From SZAS-103 sp038316385 (GTDB lineage: Bacteria; Pseudomonadota; Gammaproteobacteria; Xanthomonadales; Xanthomonadaceae), in assembly GCA_038316385.1 (NCBI GenBank), contig JBBQAN010000015.1, positions 1 to 61,744 on the forward strand: a stretch of 61,744 bases of DNA, written 5' to 3'. The notes beneath the pieces were generated by a model that was not told the DNA's origin, did no database searches, and saw only the letters and a program-made list of their open reading frames with translations. Made by a program: the position numbers and the translations under genes. Of this stretch, positions 51,513-60,317 are shown piece after piece (positions within the stretch are counted from its first letter, which is position 1; each line of letters begins with the position of its first letter).

Positions 51513-54307
51513 TCATCGCCCTCGCGCGCGATGGTGATGCCGCGCTCATCGCGCAGCATGCCTCCTTCCATCGCGGCGTGTATCGCTTCTTCGGCTGCGG
51601 GCTCGACCACGCGCATCTCCGGCATCGCCTCGCGCGGCGGCGCTTCGGGCGCGCCTTCAGGGCGAAACTTGATGATCTGTTTCCACGAACGCACCAGCGC
51701 GTCGGCGAAGATCAGGACCAGGTCACCCGTGCGCCCCATTTGCAGCGCGGCTTCGATCGCTTCCTGTTCATCGTGGATCTTGCTGATCGCGGCCTCCGGC
51801 ACGCCGCTCTTCATGAGCTGGTCCGCGATGATGCGCGGCACTTCGTCGCCGTCGCGACCGCGCAATGAATCGTCGCGGCGTACGATGTAATGATCGAAAC
51901 GGCCGGCGACGGCATCGGCGATATCGCGCAGGTCTTCGTCGCGGCGATCGCCCGGGCCGGTAACCACCACGATGCGTCGGCCGGTGACGTCGAGTCGTTG
52001 CGCGAGGTCGGCCATGACCCCGACCGCATGCGCGTTGTGGCCGTAGTCGAACAGCACCTTGAATGGATGCTCATTGAACACGTTCATGCGTCCAGGCGCC
52101 TGGAAAAACGTGGTGTCGAACGTGCGTAGTCCCTGGCGGATCGCATCGAGCTTGATGCCGAGCGAGAACGCCACCGCCGCAGCGGTCATCGCGTTGTGCA
52201 CGTTGTGCAGCGCGCGGCCTTCCAGCGTCGCCGGAATCAGATGCGTCCACAGCAGCGGAATGTGGCTGCCCTTGTCGTACAGCGTGATCATCTGACCGTT
52301 GATGCCGCCTTCGAGCGCGCAGGCGCGACCGCCCGCGCGGATGTGTTCGCGCACCAGCGCATGCGAGGGATTCATGGTCACGTAGCAGATCGTCTTCGCG
52401 TCGGTGTAGCCGGACATCTTCAGCACGAGCGCATCGTCGGCGTTGAGCACAGCGCATTCGGTTGCGACTTCGACCACGATCCGTTTTACTTCCGCAAGTT
52501 GTTCCAAGGTGTCGATGCCTTTCAGACCGAGATGATCGGACTGCACGTTCAAGACCGCGCCTACATCCACGTTGCGCACCGCCATGCCCGCGCGCAGCAG
52601 CCCGCCGCGTGCGGTTTCGAGGATTGCAATGTCGATCTGCGGATCGGCGAGCACCATGCGCGCCGACACCGGTCCGGTCATGTCGCCTTCCACGGTGCGT
52701 TGGCCGTCGATATAGACGCCGTCGGTCGTGGTCAGCCCGGGCGTGTAGCCCGACATCTTGGTGATGTGCGCGAGCATGCGCGCGGTCGTGGTCTTGCCGT
52801 TGGTGCCGGTGATCGCGGCGATTGGCACACGCGACGGTGTGCCCGGCGGGAACAGCATGTCCACAACGGGGCCGGCAGCATCGCGTGGCGTGCCGGTGCT
52901 CGGCGCGACATGCATGCGGAAACCAGGCGCGGCGTTGATCTCGCAGATCGCGCCGCCGATCGACTTGTAGCTCTCGGCGATGTTCGGCGAGATGAAATCG
53001 ACGCCGCCGACGTCGAGTCCGATCGCGCGCACCGCGCGCACCGCCATGTCGCGGTTGTCGGGATGGATGATGTCGGTCACGTCGGTCGCGGTGCCACCGG
53101 TGGACAGGTTCGCGGTCGAACGCAGGTAGACGATCTCATCCCCTTTCGGAATCGAGTCGGCGGTGTAGCCGACGCGCGCCATCATCATCGCGGCCTGTGC
53201 ATCGAGTTCAAGGCGGGTGAGCACTTTTTCGTGGCCGACGCCGCGGCGCGGATCCTGGTTCACCACCTCGATGAGCTGCGCAATCGTGTGCGTCCCGTCA
53301 CCGACAACATGCCCGGGCGTGCGCTTGGTCGCGGCGATCAGTTCGCCATTGACGACGAGCAGGCGATGATCGTCGCCGGCCACGAAGGTTTCCACGATCA
53401 CCGAACGCGAATGTGCGTGCGCGGAAGCGAAACCGTTACGCACCGCGTCATCGCCGCTGATGCCAATGGTGATGCCGCGACCATGGTTGCCGTTGTAGGG
53501 TTTGGTCACCACGAGTCCACCGAGACTGCGCGCGGCGCGCACTGCGTCTTCAGCGGATTGCACAAGGTTCTGGCGCGGCACCGGCAGACCGAGCGCGCCG
53601 AGGATCTTGTTGGTTTCTTCCTTGTCGCTCGCAAGTTCGACCGCGATGTGCGGCGTCTTGCCGGTGACCGTCGCCTGGATGCGCTGCTGGTATTTGCCGT
53701 GGCCGAGCTGCACCAGCGATTGGTCGTTCATGCGCAGCCACGGAATGCCGCGCTGTTCGGCTGCATGCACGAGCGAGCGCGTGGACGGGCCGAGTGCACG
53801 GCGTTGCGCGTAGCGGATGAACGCATCGCGCGCGGTGGCCCAGACGAAATCGTCGGGGACGCAATTCTTCGGCTTGATTGCGTCGGGCAACAACGAACAC
53901 AGCAGTTGCATCGCGAGTTCGCCGGCCGCGACGCCTTCCTCCTTCTGCACGTATTCGTAGATCACCGAATACACGCCGGGCCGGTCATCGCTGATGCTGC
54001 GGGTCTTGCCGAAGGTAACGTTTTCGCCCGCGACGTTCTGCAGTTCGATCGCAACATGTTCGAGCACATGCCCGAGCCAGGTGCCTTCGCCCTCGCGCAT
54101 GCGTCGCTCGAAACCGCCGGGTTCGCGATACGAGCAACCGTGCTCGCGCAAGCCGGGGAGCGCCGCGAGCAGACCGTCGACGAACGCGGGGCCGAGCCGG
54201 CCGGTCGGCCATTGCTCGAGCGCGCCAAGGTCCAGTTCCAGTCGAATGACTGGAAAATGGGCGTACAGCGACGGGCCCTGATAGATGGAGCGGTCGAGAA
54301 TGCGCAT
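51509..54307 (-). CDS. cphA: Cyanophycin synthetase CphA
   Basis: CphA polymerises multi-L-arginyl-poly-L-aspartate, a nitrogen and carbon reserve granule, without ribosomes. The 932-residue protein has the three parts expected: an N-terminal domain (1-160), an ATP-grasp domain (about 220-475, KPYNGNHGRG at 269-278) that adds Asp to the backbone, and a Mur ligase domain (P-loop GTNGKTTT at 501-508) that adds Arg to the side chain. Nothing is truncated. Upstream by 84 bases is cphB; downstream, overlapped by ATGA, is the second Mur ligase. Confidence 0.95.
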   Translation of the reverse strand: MRILDRSIYQGPSLYAHFPVIRLELDLGALEQWPTGRLGPAFVDGLLAALPGLREHGCSYREPGGFERRMREGEGTWLGHVLEHVAIELQNVAGENVTFGKTRSISDDRPGVYSVIYEYVQKEEGVAAGELAMQLLCSLLPDAIKPKNCVPDDFVWATARDAFIRYAQRRALGPSTRSLVHAAEQRGIPWLRMNDQSLVQLGHGKYQQRIQATVTGKTPHIAVELASDKEETNKILGALGLPVPRQNLVQSAEDAVRAARSLGGLVVTKPYNGNHGRGITIGISGDDAVRNGFASAHAHSRSVIVETFVAGDDHRLLVVNGELIAATKRTPGHVVGDGTHTIAQLIEVVNQDPRRGVGHEKVLTRLELDAQAAMMMARVGYTADSIPKGDEIVYLRSTANLSTGGTATDVTDIIHPDNRDMAVRAVRAIGLDVGGVDFISPNIAESYKSIGGAICEINAAPGFRMHVAPSTGTPRDAAGPVVDMLFPPGTPSRVPIAAITGTNGKTTTARMLAHITKMSGYTPGLTTTDGVYIDGQRTVEGDMTGPVSARMVLADPQIDIAILETARGGLLRAGMAVRNVDVGAVLNVQSDHLGLKGIDTLEQLAEVKRIVVEVATECAVLNADDALVLKMSGYTDAKTICYVTMNPSHALVREHIRAGGRACALEGGINGQMITLYDKGSHIPLLWTHLIPATLEGRALHNVHNAMTAAAVAFSLGIKLDAIRQGLRTFDTTFFQAPGRMNVFNEHPFKVLFDYGHNAHAVGVMADLAQRLDVTGRRIVVVTGPGDRRDEDLRDIADAVAGRFDHYIVRRDDSLRGRDGDEVPRIIADQLMKSGVPEAAISKIHDEQEAIEAALQMGRTGDLVLIFADALVRSWKQIIKFRPEGAPEAPPREAMPEMRVVEPAAEEAIHAAMEGGMLRDERGITIAREGDD

Positions 54308-54391
54308 GGTGTCCCCCGGACTGGTTGCGATCGTGCTGCGTTTCTTTCCTGCTAGTTTTATCTTGCGATCAATGGCTTTGCAGGCAAACGC

Positions 54392-55231
54392 CTAGCGTAC
54401 GCTCGATAGCGTGCCCGCCGAAGCCTTGCGCGTGTGCAGGTTGAAGGTCGCGCCCTGCACCAGAATATGCACTTTCAGGCCGAGCAGGCAGACCGGTTGG
54501 CTGAGGCTGACTTCCGCCATCGACGAGAACTCCAGGCCGTCGGCATCCACGACCGTGACAGCACCGCTGCCCTCGACTTCGAGTGTGTTGTCCGGCGCGA
54601 TGAAGGCGGCGGTGTCTTCGTCGAGGCCGATGCCGATCGCGAACGGGTTGTAGGCCAGCGCTGCAACGAGGCGACCGAGCCGGTCGCGTTGGCGGAAATG
54701 CTGGTCGATGATGAAACGGTTGGTGAGTCCCAGGCCCGGCGCGAGGCGCACGCTGCCGGCGCGCGGCGACGAGCCTTCCTTGCCGAATGCGATCATGTGT
54801 TCGCTGAGAATGCTGGCACCGGCGCTGGTGCCAGCAACGTGCACGCCGCGCGCGTTGCGCTCGCGGATCAGCTTGGCTGCCGGCGTGCCGCCGAGGATCG
54901 TGGAGATCCGCAACTGGTTGCCGCCGGTGAAGAAGATGCCGCTGGCGTCCTCGAGCTTGCGCAGGAATTCGTCGCGATGGCCGTCGTCCCGCACCGCGAA
55001 ATCGACCGAGGTCGCACGCCCGGCTTCAAGGCGGTCGAACAGGTCTTCGTAGCGGCTGCCGGTGTCGGGTTTGCGGCTCGCGGTCGGGATCACCACGATG
55101 TCGGCGTCGCGACCACCGCACAGATCCACGAAGCGTTTGAGGATGCGTCGCCGGCTTTCCTTGTCTTCAGCGCCGCCGATCGGAACGATCCAGCCGCGCT
55201 CGCCGCCGTCGGGAATCCTGCTTGGACACAT
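54392..55231 (-). CDS. cphB: Cyanophycinase CphB
   Basis: A 279-residue S51-type serine exopeptidase that cleaves cyanophycin to beta-Asp-Arg dipeptides. The nucleophile is Ser136 in GTSAGAS; GGAEDK near 19-24 and FFTGGNQLR match the family. No signal peptide is seen from Met 55231, so it would act on intracellular polymer. The frame is open to 55483 with another Met at 55273, but the conserved part begins just after 55231. It heads the run cphB-cphA-Mur ligase. The isoaspartyl dipeptidase needed to finish the pathway is not in the window. Confidence 0.92.
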   Translation of the reverse strand: MCPSRIPDGGERGWIVPIGGAEDKESRRRILKRFVDLCGGRDADIVVIPTASRKPDTGSRYEDLFDRLEAGRATSVDFAVRDDGHRDEFLRKLEDASGIFFTGGNQLRISTILGGTPAAKLIRERNARGVHVAGTSAGASILSEHMIAFGKEGSSPRAGSVRLAPGLGLTNRFIIDQHFRQRDRLGRLVAALAYNPFAIGIGLDEDTAAFIAPDNTLEVEGSGAVTVVDADGLEFSSMAEVSLSQPVCLLGLKVHILVQGATFNLHTRKASAGTLSSVR

Positions 55232-55340
55232 CAGTGCGTACTGCCTTGCGTTCGTAAACCGTAAAATTAGCATGCCCGACCGCATTCGCGTGCGACCCAC
55301 GACACCGTATGATTGCGCGACTCCATCCGGCAGCGACCCC

Positions 55341-56141
55341 ATGCGCATTATCAGCTTCAATGCGAACGGGCTGCGCTCGGCAGCCAGCAAGGGCTTCTTC
55401 GATTGGTTCGCTGCCCAGAAAGCCGATGTGCTGTGCGTGCAGGAAACCAAGGCGCAGGAGCACCAGTTACGCGTCGACGCCATGCTGCCGAAGGGCTACA
55501 ACGCCTTCTTTCGTGATGCGACGACGAAGAAGGGCTACAGCGGCGTCGCGATTTACTCGAAGCACGAACCCGATGAAGTGCGCACAGCACTGGGCTGGGA
55601 TGCGTTCGACGAGGAAGGCCGCTACATCGAGGCGCGCTACGGCAAGCTCAGCGTGGTGTCGTTGTACGTGCCGTCGGGTTCGTCGGGCGACGTGCGCCAG
55701 GAATTCAAGTTCAAGTCGATGGAATGGCTCAAGCCGATCCTCGACGACTGGTTGGCGAGCGATCGCGACTATGTGCTGTGCGGCGATTGGAACATCGTGC
55801 GCGCGAAGAACGACATCAAGAACTGGACATCGAACCAGAAGAATTCCGGCTGCTTGCCGGCCGAACGCGCGTGGTTCAACGGGATGATCGCCGATGGCTG
55901 TGGCGACGGCACGCCCGCGCCGAAGCATGGCTGGATCGACACCTTCCGCGCGCTCAAGCCCGACGCTGTCGAATATTCGTGGTGGTCGCAACGCGGCGCC
56001 GCACGCGCGAACGACGTCGGCTGGCGCATCGATTACCAGATCGCCACACCGTCACTGCGCGCGAAACTCAAAAGCTGCGCGATCCATCCGACGCCGCGTT
56101 TTTCCGACCACGCGCCCTACGCGGTGGATTACGCGGAATGA
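55341..56141 (+). CDS. xthA: Exodeoxyribonuclease III
   Basis: An AP endonuclease / 3'-5' exonuclease of base excision repair (266 residues). The EEP-fold motifs are in order: FNANGLRSA, QETKAQ, GYSGVAIYSK, GDWNIVRAKNDI, and the catalytic C-terminal RIDYQIATP and FSDHAP. It starts at MRIISFNANG; the longer open frame to 55062 overlaps cphB. Its stop overlaps the ampG start as ATGA. Confidence 0.95.
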   Translation: MRIISFNANGLRSAASKGFFDWFAAQKADVLCVQETKAQEHQLRVDAMLPKGYNAFFRDATTKKGYSGVAIYSKHEPDEVRTALGWDAFDEEGRYIEARYGKLSVVSLYVPSGSSGDVRQEFKFKSMEWLKPILDDWLASDRDYVLCGDWNIVRAKNDIKNWTSNQKNSGCLPAERAWFNGMIADGCGDGTPAPKHGWIDTFRALKPDAVEYSWWSQRGAARANDVGWRIDYQIATPSLRAKLKSCAIHPTPRFSDHAPYAVDYAE

Positions 56142-57496
56142 CTGCCGCAACCGCGCAGCCCAAACGCCCCGGCTGGCGCGATGTATTGCGCGGACTCTCG
56201 CGCCCGAAAGTCGGGATCATGCTGATGCTCGGTTTCAGCTCGGGCCTGCCGTTCATGCTGGTCGGCAACACGATGGGTTTCTGGCTGCGCGAGGGTGGCA
56301 CGCAACTTTCGGCGATCGGATTTCTGTCGTGGGTCGGCATCGCGTACTCGCTGAAATTCCTGTGGGCGCCGATCATCGACAAGGCCGACGTGCCAGTGCT
56401 CGGTCGCTGGCTCGGCCATCGCCGCGGCTGGATGGTGCTTGCTCAATTGATCATCGCCGCCGGCCTGATCGGAATGGCTTTCGTGACTCCGCAAGGCGGA
56501 CTGATGGCCTTCGCGGCATTCGCGCTAGTCGCCGCATTCGCATCGGCGACGCAGGACATCGTGATTGATGCATGGCGCATCGAAAGCGCGGAAGCGAAAG
56601 GCGAGCTTGCGCTGCTCACCTCCGCGTATCAGCTTGGCTATCGCACCGTGTTGCTGATCACCGAGGCGCTCATCCTGATCGTGGCGGCAAAAGTTGGATG
56701 GTCGCTGTCTTATGGATTGATGGCGGCGACAATGGCGGTCGGTCTCGCAGCGACATTGCTTGCGCGTGAGCCACTTGCCTCAATGCGAACGAGCGCGGTG
56801 CACCACGCATCCTTGTGGACGCCGAGAGGCCTGTTCGACGCGATCGCCGGTCCGTTCATCGCGTTCTTCAAGCAGCACGGCAGTTGGGCATTGCTGATGC
56901 TGGTCGCGATCAGCCTGTACCGGATGCCGGATTTCGTGATGGGACCGATGGCCAATCCGTTTTACGCGGATTTGCACATTGCCAAGGAGACAGTCGGCGA
57001 AGTGCGCGGCTCGTTCGGCTGGGTTGCCACCTTCGGCGGGATCGCGGTGGCCGGTTTGTTCGCGCTGCGCTTCGGCGTGATCGCGACACTGCTGGTCGGC
57101 GGCATCATCGGGCCGGGCTCGATCCTGGCGTTCGCCTACATGGCCCATCATGGCGGCGATCCTCATGTGTTTGCGGCGACGATGGTGATCGACAATTTCT
57201 CGCAAGGCTTTGCAGGTGTCGCCTTGATCGGCTACATGTCGAGCCTGACGAACATCGGATACACGGCCACGCAATACGCGCTGCTGAGTTCGTTTTATGC
57301 GCTGCCTGGCAAACTACTCAAGGGGTTTTCAGGTGTCGTGGTCGAGAAATTGGCGGCCACCCACGGCTTGCTGGATGCGTATGCTTTGTTTTTCATCGGG
57401 GTTGCGTTGCTGGGAATTCCGGCGTTCCTGCTTTGCGTTGTGCTGGCGCTGCGCAAACGCGCGCTGACCGATCCACTCGAAGTGGATGCGCAATAG
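56138..57496 (+). CDS. ampG: AmpG-type anhydromuropeptide permease (MFS)
   Basis: A 452-residue major facilitator with about 12 hydrophobic segments. It would import GlcNAc-1,6-anhydroMurNAc peptides for cell-wall recycling and, where AmpR/AmpC exist, beta-lactamase induction. LGFSSGLPFMLVG and the TQDIVIDAWRIE segment are typical. It is coupled to xthA by ATGA and converges on anmK, whose kinase acts on the anhydroMurNAc it delivers. Confidence 0.92.
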   Translation: MTAATAQPKRPGWRDVLRGLSRPKVGIMLMLGFSSGLPFMLVGNTMGFWLREGGTQLSAIGFLSWVGIAYSLKFLWAPIIDKADVPVLGRWLGHRRGWMVLAQLIIAAGLIGMAFVTPQGGLMAFAAFALVAAFASATQDIVIDAWRIESAEAKGELALLTSAYQLGYRTVLLITEALILIVAAKVGWSLSYGLMAATMAVGLAATLLAREPLASMRTSAVHHASLWTPRGLFDAIAGPFIAFFKQHGSWALLMLVAISLYRMPDFVMGPMANPFYADLHIAKETVGEVRGSFGWVATFGGIAVAGLFALRFGVIATLLVGGIIGPGSILAFAYMAHHGGDPHVFAATMVIDNFSQGFAGVALIGYMSSLTNIGYTATQYALLSSFYALPGKLLKGFSGVVVEKLAATHGLLDAYALFFIGVALLGIPAFLLCVVLALRKRALTDPLEVDAQ

Positions 57497-57538
57497 CAGA
57501 CGTCTTTATTCGCGGCTGCACGATCGAGCCGCAAACCA

Positions 57539-58648
57539 TCAAGCAGAGTGAATCGCGCCCAATACACGCGGCCCGCGTGCGCCGGTGACTTCGGGCAGGT
57601 TGCCGGGGCGTCCAGCGAGTGTTTCGCGTGCGAGCCATGCGAAGCCCATCGCTTCAACCATATCCGGGTCAAGTCCGTAACGTGCAGTGGATTCGATGCG
57701 CACATTCGGCATCTGCGCCGCGAGTCGCGCCAGCAGGAACGCGTTGTGCACGCCGCCGCCGCAAACGAGCACTCGCGCAGTCGCAGGCTGGGTTGCGCGC
57801 AACGCATCGGCGACAGTGGTCGCGGTGAGTTCGCAGAGCGTGGCTTGCACGTCTTCGGCGCGTAATGTCGCGGCGATCAGATGCGCCTGCAACCAATCCT
57901 GATGAAATTGATCCCGGCCGGTGCTCTTCGGAGGCGGCTGCGCGAACCACGGTTCGGACAAAAAGCGCGCAAGCAGTGCTGCATCGACGCGACCGCTGGA
58001 TGCAAATGCTCCGTTGGCATCGAATGCCGCGCCGAAATGCCGCTGCGTCCACCCATCCATCAATCCGTTTGCGGGGCCGGTATCGAAGCCGCGCACTGCA
58101 CCCAGCTTTGGAAGCAGCGTGAGGTTTGCGATGCCGCCAAGATTCAGCACCGCGCGATCTTCACCGGCATTGCGCAGAAATGCAGCATGGAATGCTGGCA
58201 TCAGCGGGGCGCCGTGGCCGCCTGCTGCGACATCACGCGACCTGAAATCCGCGACCGTCGTCATGCCGGTGCGCTCGGCGATCACGCTCGCGTCGCCGAG
58301 TTGCAAACTGAAAGGAAACGCGCCGGACGGGCGATGGCGCAGAGTTTGCCCGTGCGAGCCGATCGCACGGATGCGCGCCGGATCGACGCCGCTGTCGACG
58401 ATCAGTTTTTGAGCGGCATCGGCGAACGCGTTGCCGATTTCCACATGCAGCGCGCCGATCGCATCGAGCGACAACGGCGACGCGTCATGTTGCGACAATG
58501 CGAGAACGCGAGCGCGGAGTGCAGCCGGATAGGCGTAGGTGCGACCACGGAGAAATTGCGGCGACCCATCGAAGCCGACCAGCGCGGCGTCGATACCGTC
58601 AGCGCTGGTGCCGGAGATCAGTCCGAGATAAAGGTCCGGCTCGACCAA
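57539..58648 (-). CDS. anmK: Anhydro-N-acetylmuramic acid kinase
   Basis: AnmK opens and phosphorylates 1,6-anhydroMurNAc to MurNAc-6-phosphate. At 369 residues it equals the E. coli enzyme, with LGLISGTSADGIDAAL, GSHGQT, GGIANLT, DTGPANGLMD and CGGGVHN. It lies 6 bases after the M23 peptidase gene, so both are probably one transcript. The flanking ampG, anmK and M23 genes form a peptidoglycan turnover cluster. Confidence 0.95.
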   Translation of the reverse strand: MVEPDLYLGLISGTSADGIDAALVGFDGSPQFLRGRTYAYPAALRARVLALSQHDASPLSLDAIGALHVEIGNAFADAAQKLIVDSGVDPARIRAIGSHGQTLRHRPSGAFPFSLQLGDASVIAERTGMTTVADFRSRDVAAGGHGAPLMPAFHAAFLRNAGEDRAVLNLGGIANLTLLPKLGAVRGFDTGPANGLMDGWTQRHFGAAFDANGAFASSGRVDAALLARFLSEPWFAQPPPKSTGRDQFHQDWLQAHLIAATLRAEDVQATLCELTATTVADALRATQPATARVLVCGGGVHNAFLLARLAAQMPNVRIESTARYGLDPDMVEAMGFAWLARETLAGRPGNLPEVTGARGPRVLGAIHSA

Positions 58649-58654
58649 GCGCGC

Positions 58655-60133
58655 TCAGCCGTGTGCGTGCCGCGTGCGCGCCGAAGCCAGAATCTGGCGC
58701 TTCATCGCGCGCTTCACCGATGCGGGTGCGGCGAGGACTTGTTGCGCCAGCACCTGGTGGGTGAGCACTTGCATGCGATTGAGTTGCGCAAGCGCGGTCG
58801 CATTCTGCGCGTGGAAGCTTGCCAGCTCGGCGCCAGCCAAGGGCTGCGGTTTCGGCATCGTCACCGACAGCGGATTATGGTACTGGCCGTCGATGCGGAA
58901 TTCGTAGTGCAGGTGCGGGCCGGTCGCCATTCCGGTCATGCCGACAAAACCGATCGTCGCTCCCTGATTCACATGCGAACCGACATGGTATCCGCCGAAT
59001 CGTGACATGTGGCCGTATAGCGTGGTGTAGCCGCGGCCGTGGTCGAGGATGATGCAATTGCCGTAGCCGTTCTTCCAGCCTTCGAACTGCACCTTTGCGT
59101 CGCCAGCGGCAACGATTGGTGTACCAGTTGGCGCGGCGTAATCGACGCCGGTGTGGCGGCGCATGTAGCCGAGGATCGGATGCATGCGGCCAGCGAGCGT
59201 GAAGCCCGACGAGATGCGGGTGAATTCGACCGGCGTACGCATGAAGCTCTTCTTCAGCGGCGTGCCGTCCTGATCGACGAACTCGGTCTTGCCATCCGGA
59301 TGCGTGTAGCGATACGCGAAGTAACGCTTGCCATTGTTGTCGAAGCTTGCCGCGATGATATCCCCGGTGCGCACTCGCTGGCCGTCGCGCCAGAAATCCT
59401 GGTACACGACCTGGAAACTGTCGCCAGGCTGCAGGTCCTGCGCCATGTCGATGTCGTAGGAAAAGATTTTTGCCATCTGGGTAACGGCGGCATCGCTGAG
59501 ACCAGCCTTCTCGCCGGCGTTGTACAGAGAACCTGCAATCACGCCGCTGGTGGATTCCAGACGCTTCTCGAGCGGGCGATCGACTTGGATGCGGCGGATA
59601 CTGTCGTCGGATACCTGCAGTTCGACGCGCGTCGTTTCGTTCTTGTTGAAGCGTAATCCGCGCAACATGCCTGGCGTCGGCACGTTGAAGGAAATCTCGT
59701 CGCCGTCGCGTAGATGATTGAGGACTTGCTTGGCGCCGGGCTGTGCGAGCACGCGTTGCATCTCGGCGGCTGGAAGATTGAAATCGGTGAACAACGAATG
59801 CAGAGTCTGGCCCTTGTGCAGACGCACGAGTTGCCAGTTGGCGATCGGGCTTGCAGTTGCGGGTATGGATAACTTCGGCAGCGACAATGCAAATGTCGCG
59901 CGCACTGTCTTCGGTGCATGCAACGTATTGGTGAAACCTGGAACAATCGCGACCACCAGCGCACCCATCGTCGCGAACATGCTTGCCAACATCCAATGTT
60001 CGCGTGACCAGCGACCACGAAAGTTGCCGCTGCCGGCTGCGTCCAGGCGCTTGGCCCAGGATTTGGCTTCGCGGGTCAGGGATACGCTATCGTGCCGATG
60101 CGTCCCGCCATTGGAATGGGCTGATTGATCCAT
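58655..60133 (-). CDS. M23 family murein endopeptidase (MepM-like)
   Basis: A 492-residue zinc endopeptidase that would cleave peptide cross-links to let the wall grow. One N-terminal membrane anchor (about 48-66) leads to an OapA/LysM-like region (~100-160), a central linker, and the peptidase M23 domain with HTGVDYAAPTGTP and HLHYEF providing zinc ligands. It is a neighbour of anmK and divergent from tyrS, a gene order also found in pseudomonads. The C-terminal ~60 residues after the domain are Ala/Gln-rich. Confidence 0.92.
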   Translation of the reverse strand: MDQSAHSNGGTHRHDSVSLTREAKSWAKRLDAAGSGNFRGRWSREHWMLASMFATMGALVVAIVPGFTNTLHAPKTVRATFALSLPKLSIPATASPIANWQLVRLHKGQTLHSLFTDFNLPAAEMQRVLAQPGAKQVLNHLRDGDEISFNVPTPGMLRGLRFNKNETTRVELQVSDDSIRRIQVDRPLEKRLESTSGVIAGSLYNAGEKAGLSDAAVTQMAKIFSYDIDMAQDLQPGDSFQVVYQDFWRDGQRVRTGDIIAASFDNNGKRYFAYRYTHPDGKTEFVDQDGTPLKKSFMRTPVEFTRISSGFTLAGRMHPILGYMRRHTGVDYAAPTGTPIVAAGDAKVQFEGWKNGYGNCIILDHGRGYTTLYGHMSRFGGYHVGSHVNQGATIGFVGMTGMATGPHLHYEFRIDGQYHNPLSVTMPKPQPLAGAELASFHAQNATALAQLNRMQVLTHQVLAQQVLAAPASVKRAMKRQILASARTRHAHG

Positions 60134-60200
60134 GCTTTCGGGTCCTCATCCGATTGGCGACCGCCGCACCATAACTTGCTTGAAAGATGCACGTCAAACC

Positions 60201-60254
60201 ATTGTTGCGATTGACTTTTTTTTTCAGCAACAATTAACTTCACTTTAACTTCAC
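60201..60254. promoter_or_regulatory. Inverted repeat and 11-bp-spaced direct repeats between the M23 gene and tyrS
   Basis: ATTGTTGC / GCAACAAT (60201-60208 / 60227-60234) encloses a T-rich loop. It is followed by TTAACTTCAC twice, at 60234-60243 and 60245-60254. An 11-bp direct-repeat period is what OmpR/PhoB-class regulators bind. The repeats end six bases before a possible -35 (TTGAAG), a good place for an activator. Confidence 0.45.
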
Positions 60255-60260
60255 ATGCCG

Positions 60261-60288
60261 TTGAAGTAGCTGAATGGCTTGTTATTTA
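60261..60288 (+). promoter_or_regulatory. Possible tyrS promoter
   Basis: TTGAAG (60261-60266), 16 bases, TATTTA (60283-60288), with tyrS starting 30 bases on. The -10 is only a fair match. Confidence 0.35.
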
Positions 60289-60317
60289 CCGTTTTGAGCG
60301 CAAAAACAGGACGATCA

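Noticed and set aside
52196..54355. 719-codon plus-strand frame opposite cphA
   Set aside because: Antisense shadow of a gene with intact ATP-grasp and Mur ligase motifs; composition typical of a reversed GC-rich frame. The same holds for the long frames opposite pepN, mnmG and the autotransporter.
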